The notes below the pieces were generated by a model. That model saw only the letters and a program-made list of their open reading frames with translations. It searched no databases and was not told the DNA's origin. A stretch of 16,358 bases of DNA, from contig JAIXUZ010000118.1 of assembly GCA_027483285.1 (NCBI GenBank), forward strand, positions 1 to 16,358. The letters are read 5' to 3'. A program made the position numbers and the translations under genes. The stretch comes from Bacteroidota bacterium. Lineage in GTDB: Bacteria > Bacteroidota > Bacteroidia > CAMBQF01. This document shows, in pieces, positions 12,777 through 16,358 of this stretch. How positions within the stretch are numbered: position 1 is the first letter of the stretch; every line of letters starts with the position of its first letter.

Positions 12777-15476
12777 CTAATTAATTAAATTTATATGGCC
12801 AAAAATTATTTTTTCAATCCCCGATTGGAAAGTAATTTTTGCTTTATAACAATAAATACCCCCCATAGCTTTTTGGTTTTTGTAATTCCCATCCCAAAAT
12901 TCAGAAGGTGAATTTATAGTAGCAATTTCTTCTCCCCACCTGTTAAATATTACACAGTCAATAGCTAAAATACAGTTACCTTTTATTGTCCATGTCTCAT
13001 TTGTATTATCGCCATTGGGTGTAAAGCTATTGGGTGTGTAATAGGTATCTTCGCCTGTTTTTGGGGGTAGCACTGCAGTTGCAGAAAATTCGCAACCATT
13101 GGCATCTTGTACAGTTATAGTGTAGCTACCTACAGGTAGGCTATTAAATTCTGTAGCTGATACAAATGGGCCATTATTAAAGCTATATAAATAGGGGGCT
13201 GTACCACCATTTATATTTGTTATATTGATTTTTCCATCAGGGTCTTCGCATCCCGGCGATGTAAACGTGTAGTTTATATTGTTAGGGCCGTTTGAATTGT
13301 CAACCGCAATGGTTTCTTGCAGTGAAAGTTGGCATCCATTAATATCTTGAATAATAATAGTGTAAGTACCGGGGCCCAGATTATCGTATAGCGTATTTGC
13401 TGTAAGGCCTCCATTGTCAAAATTGTATTGATACGTTGCTGTACCACCAATAACCCCATTAATATTAATTGAGCCACCTGTTCGGGCGCAGTTGGCCGGT
13501 GTAGTTATAACATTAGCGCTTGTTATAGCCGGTGTTGTAAATACCGAAATTGTATCTGAAAAAGTACAACCGGCATTGTCCTGAACGGTAATGGTGTAGT
13601 TATTTGCGCTAATATTTGTAAATGAATCATTGGGTGATAAGTTATTACCGTTAATTGCATATTGATAAGGTAATGTTCCACCAATAACACTGGTTACTGT
13701 TATAGCACCATTTGCTAACCCGCATGTTGAATTTGTAGCTGAAAGTGTTATACCTGTTGGGCCATTAAGGCTGTTTAAAATAATATTAGGGGCAGTGTAT
13801 GTGCAGCCTAGTGCATCTTGAACAATTAATGAATAGCTACCGCCGTTTAGATTATTAAATATTGAAGAACCGAAAAATCCTGTATTATTAAAATTGTATG
13901 TGTAGGGTCCAACACCTCCGGTAACATTACCCAGTGTAACACTACCATTAGGTAGGCCACAACCGGGGTTTGTAATATTTACTATAATGTCTGTTATGGG
14001 CAGTGAGCCTGCAATAACAACATTAGGAGCTGTGTAGGTACAACCTTGCGAATCGTTTATAACCAGCGGGTAGGAGCCTTCGGCCAGCGATTGGAACTGC
14101 GATGTATTGCCAAATCCTAAATTGTTAAAATTGTATTGGTAAGGGCCAACGCCACCGGTAACCAATCCAATATTTACACTGCCATTTGCTAAGCCACAGC
14201 TGGCATTAACAGGTGTTACAGCAACTGCTGTTGGGCCATTGCTATTGTTTATAACAATAGCAGGAGCTGAATAAATACATCCGGCAGCGTCTTGAACCAA
14301 CAAGGTGTATGTTCCCGCCGGCAAGTTGCTGTAAACATCGGTTGCTGAATAGCCAAGCGAGTTAAAATTATAAGTATAGGGCCCTGTACCACCTATAACG
14401 TTGCTTAGTACTACAGATCCGTTTGATTGGTTGCAAGTTGGGTTGGTTGGCGAAACGGTAATATTAGTTGGTCCGTTTGGGCTGGTTAAGGTAATAGTTG
14501 TGTCTTTTTGGCATCCCCCTGCGCTAACTGTTACGGAGTAGTTTCCGGCGCCTAATCCGTTTGCCGTAGCTGATGTTGATACGTTGTTGCTCCAAGTATA
14601 AGTATAGTTACCAGCGGGGTTTACATTAATAGAAATAGAGCCGTTATTTGATGAGCAAGTTGGCGCTATTGTAGTTGCAGAAATAGTAAATGTAGTTGGC
14701 GTTACACACGTTCCGTTGCAGCTATTTATAGTAGGGGTGGCATTTGTAGCCCAAGTACTGCTACCATCTTGAACCCGATGTATAACAGTAGCCAAAGAAG
14801 GTGCCGCACCAGCATAGTTTACAATAGTGTTTGGAAATGTTTGAGGGCCGGCAAGTGTACTTAGCGATGTACAGCTTGTTGGGTTTGCAATGGTTGTGGG
14901 TGCCAGGTATAAACCGTCGTAGTTTACATTATTCCAGCGCGATGCCTGCCCTGCACTTGTTGTCCAGTAAACAACATCTAGCGGAGTGCCATTGGCGCTA
15001 TACAATGCAACATATTGGTCAAAATTATCTAAAAACCAGCGGCTGCCTCCTGTAACTAAATTGCCACTATTGGGGCCGGTGCAGTATGCAGGCAATAAAA
15101 ATGTTGCACCAGAGTTTGCACCTCCTATTGATATAAAACCTAATGGTGGAATTGATGTGCCGGCTGGAAACCTGAAAGAGCCTTGAGAATTTGCTGTAAT
15201 GCCTGAATATGGAGTAGCAATTAAATAGCAACTAATGTCTACAGCGTTGCATGGGTCTGCATTATAAAGTTCAATATACTCGTTGCCGAAGGTAGGGTTT
15301 GCACAATCTTTTAGCGATTGAAATTGAGCACTTGTTGCGTTGGTGCCGGGTCTAACATTTACTTCGTTTATTAAAACCTGCGCATGTAAATAGCTACTGT
15401 TTAATGTTAGAATTGCTAGTAGGGTTAGTGTTAAGTATTTGAATTTTGAACAGCAACAACAAAAGTCATTTTCCAT
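12777..15476 (-). CDS. Large SprB-repeat surface adhesin with lamin-tail domain and T9SS type B sorting signal
   Basis: The 899-residue secreted protein starts at the ATG at 15476. An in-frame ATG at 15527 overlaps the promoter -7 box and is rejected. A signal peptide (hydrophobic core TLTLLAILTL, cleavage near HAQ) follows an unusual n-region with four consecutive Cys. Residues about 34-175 form a lamin-tail (LTD) domain: VLINEVNV, GNEYIELYN, VDISCYLI. Residues about 263-807 hold seven tandem SprB-type repeats of 77-80 residues with xPxC...NGSI, GGxxPYxYNFN, LxxGxYxxxVQDxxGC. The C terminus (about 808-899: YYTPNSFTPNGDNTNETW, VIFNRWGEEI, FWDGNYKNQ) is the gliding-motility type CHU_C/TIGR04131 type B signal. 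Expected role is surface adhesion or gliding; the ligand is unknown. It is convergent with the UbiD-family gene and divergent from the partial gene at the right edge. Confidence 0.85.
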   Translation of the reverse strand: MENDFCCCCSKFKYLTLTLLAILTLNSSYLHAQVLINEVNVRPGTNATSAQFQSLKDCANPTFGNEYIELYNADPCNAVDISCYLIATPYSGITANSQGSFRFPAGTSIPPLGFISIGGANSGATFLLPAYCTGPNSGNLVTGGSRWFLDNFDQYVALYSANGTPLDVVYWTTSAGQASRWNNVNYDGLYLAPTTIANPTSCTSLSTLAGPQTFPNTIVNYAGAAPSLATVIHRVQDGSSTWATNATPTINSCNGTCVTPTTFTISATTIAPTCSSNNGSISINVNPAGNYTYTWSNNVSTSATANGLGAGNYSVTVSAGGCQKDTTITLTSPNGPTNITVSPTNPTCNQSNGSVVLSNVIGGTGPYTYNFNSLGYSATDVYSNLPAGTYTLLVQDAAGCIYSAPAIVINNSNGPTAVAVTPVNASCGLANGSVNIGLVTGGVGPYQYNFNNLGFGNTSQFQSLAEGSYPLVINDSQGCTYTAPNVVIAGSLPITDIIVNITNPGCGLPNGSVTLGNVTGGVGPYTYNFNNTGFFGSSIFNNLNGGSYSLIVQDALGCTYTAPNIILNSLNGPTGITLSATNSTCGLANGAITVTSVIGGTLPYQYAINGNNLSPNDSFTNISANNYTITVQDNAGCTFSDTISVFTTPAITSANVITTPANCARTGGSININGVIGGTATYQYNFDNGGLTANTLYDNLGPGTYTIIIQDINGCQLSLQETIAVDNSNGPNNINYTFTSPGCEDPDGKINITNINGGTAPYLYSFNNGPFVSATEFNSLPVGSYTITVQDANGCEFSATAVLPPKTGEDTYYTPNSFTPNGDNTNETWTIKGNCILAIDCVIFNRWGEEIATINSPSEFWDGNYKNQKAMGGIYCYKAKITFQSGIEKIIFGHINLIN
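13056..14690 (-). repeat. Seven tandem SprB-type protein repeats
   Basis: The coding DNA of seven units lies here, each about 77-80 codons, with conserved Cys early (PxC) and late (xGC) in each unit and GGxxPYxYNFN in the middle. Units 2 to 4 are the most alike (GPYTYNFN, GPYQYNFN). The repeats are diverged at DNA level, so recent unequal recombination is not evident. Confidence 0.8.
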
Positions 15477-15524
15477 AATAATACTATAGTAAGCCGAAGC
15501 TTTGTATTTAAACTTGTAATACTT

Positions 15525-15556
15525 CAAATTTAGCTGTCAGTATGGTTAGTTTTCAA
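15525..15556 (-). promoter_or_regulatory. Promoter of the adhesin gene (TTG, 21-base spacer, TAAATTTG)
   Basis: On the minus strand TAAATTTG (15532 down to 15525) is an exact -7 match and TTG (15556 to 15554) lies 21 bases upstream, close to the Bacteroidota -33/-7 arrangement. The predicted start is near 15518, leaving a leader of about 40 bases before the ATG at 15476. This is the best-formed promoter in the window. Confidence 0.65.
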
Positions 15557-15798
15557 TCTATTTTAATAACATTGTCCTATCTATAATAGTCTATTTTTTT
15601 AGTATTGTATTTTATAAATATTTGACTATTATTGTTTTGTATTTTTTATAGCATTGTTGTTAATGATAATATACGGCACTGAGATTTTGTTTTAATAATC
15701 TTATCAAACTATTATATATTTTATAAATTACAGATAATCAATAAAATATGTTTTACTTATTTATATATAACACTAGTATGTGGATTAAAATAATATAG

Positions 15799-15806
15799 TA
15801 AATTTG
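15799..15806 (+). promoter_or_regulatory. -7 box TAAATTTG for the partial gene at the right edge
   Basis: TAAATTTG matches TAnnTTTG and is the same octamer as in the divergent adhesin promoter. The predicted start near 15813 would give a leader of about 10 bases before the ATG at 15823. No clear -33 element was found. Confidence 0.5.
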
Positions 15807-15822
15807 AATAGGACAAAAAAAT

Positions 15823-16358
15823 ATGATAGGTAAAAAGTTGTATCATTTGCTGAATGAACTTAGCACAGCAGAAAGAAGGCTCTTGTTTAACAAAGCAAAA
15901 TGGACTAATGATAAGCGATACCCATTGTTTATAAGATTATTGGGCACAAAAGGCCAAAAAATGGATGATTTTAGTGCCAGTTTGGTTGAAATTGAGCTGG
16001 CTTTACAGGCTGCTGAATTATCAGCAAAGGCTAAGAATATTGCTTTGCGAAGGTTTACAAGTTTTTGCATAAAAGAGGTTGAGGAGCTAAAAATTGCCCG
16101 ATTTGTTGAAAGTGATAAAAGGCTTAGAAGCTATGTTTTATGCAACGTGTATAAAGAGATTGAACCGAAAAATATTTTTGAGGGTTATTTAGATGATTTA
16201 AAAGAAACGTTGAAAGCCGGAAACGACTATTGGCTGAATGATTATTATTTAAGAAACAAATCGGCTTTAAAGTTAAGTTCTCAAACAGATAAAGACATAC
16301 AGGAGTGGAAAGCTATTTTAATTGAGCAGAAGCAGGAGGTTGATAATTACTTAATGTA
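15823..16358 (+). CDS. Helical protein of unknown function (3' truncated by the window)
   Basis: The ATG at 15823 opens a frame of 178 codons that runs off the right edge without a stop. The sequence is almost wholly helical and charged (MIGKKLYHLLNELSTAERRLLFNKAKW near the start; long K/E/L-rich stretches after). It has no signal peptide or membrane segment, so it is likely cytoplasmic. The opening resembles a group of uncharacterised Bacteroidota proteins that begin with a pattern like LxxLLxxLSxxExRxFxKF and a following LFxxL, but I cannot name a family or function. It is preceded by a -7 box 17 bases upstream and divergent from the adhesin gene. Confidence 0.75.
   Translation, partial: MIGKKLYHLLNELSTAERRLLFNKAKWTNDKRYPLFIRLLGTKGQKMDDFSASLVEIELALQAAELSAKAKNIALRRFTSFCIKEVEELKIARFVESDKRLRSYVLCNVYKEIEPKNIFEGYLDDLKETLKAGNDYWLNDYYLRNKSALKLSSQTDKDIQEWKAILIEQKQEVDNYLM

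Larger units (their letters stand above)
15477..15822. other. AT-rich 346-bp divergent promoter region
   Basis: The gap between the divergent adhesin gene and the partial gene is extremely A/T-rich and holds one promoter facing each way. I see no RNA gene, terminator or repeat element in the middle (about 15560-15790). Confidence 0.7.

Noticed and set aside
13056..14690. CRISPR-like or DNA-level tandem repeats
   Set aside because: The periodicity is about 235 bases, diverged, and fully explained by SprB-type protein repeats within one coding frame.
15477..15527. ATG at 15527 (minus strand) as start of the adhesin
   Set aside because: It overlaps the -7 box of a well-formed promoter and would place 17 charged residues before the signal peptide.

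Overview
The window reads as chromosomal DNA of a Bacteroidota species (class not resolvable by eye; Chitinophagia or Flavobacteriia-like). Four signs support this: C-terminal type IX secretion (T9SS) sorting domains of type A and type B, a TonB-dependent receptor with HmuY-family partners, an absence of Shine-Dalgarno sequences with several TTG/GTG starts, and repeated Bacteroidota-type -7 promoter boxes (TAnnTTTG) at plausible distances from starts. No tRNA, rRNA, CRISPR array or transposase was seen.

Layout. 1-496: 3' end of a helical (HEAT-like), possibly M1-aminopeptidase, gene. 497-893: a duplicated element of about 79 bp. Copy 1 has a -7 box, a 13-codon open frame and a GNRA-loop intrinsic terminator. 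Copy 2 lies directly in front of a TIGR02757-family gene (894-1658). 1770-10653: six co-directional envelope genes with tight junctions. They are a T9SS-sorted HmuY-like protein, a TonB-dependent receptor, a HmuY-family lipoprotein with a surface-export signal, a 530-aa lipoprotein of unknown function, a DUF5723-like outer-membrane protein and a T9SS-sorted beta-propeller-like protein. The only sizeable gap (6279-6338) holds a hairpin and may split the cluster into two expression units. A long composite inverted repeat (10661-10726) ends it. 10800-12716: a UbiD-family decarboxylase with its own promoter. 12777-15476, minus strand: a lamin-tail-domain, seven-repeat SprB-type adhesin with a type B T9SS signal, convergent with the decarboxylase gene. 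15823-end: an unidentified helical protein cut by the window edge, divergent from the adhesin gene across an AT-rich 346-bp gap.

How the genes work together (inference). The first half of the central cluster looks like a metallophore- or haem-type uptake locus: two homologous HmuY-like ligand binders, one delivered by T9SS and one anchored as a lipoprotein, bracket a receptor with the FRAP-His-NxNL arrangement known from haem receptors. The ligand is not established. The second half adds outer-membrane and secreted proteins of unknown role. The duplicated leader-peptide-like/terminator element at 566-873 is the least explained structure in the window.
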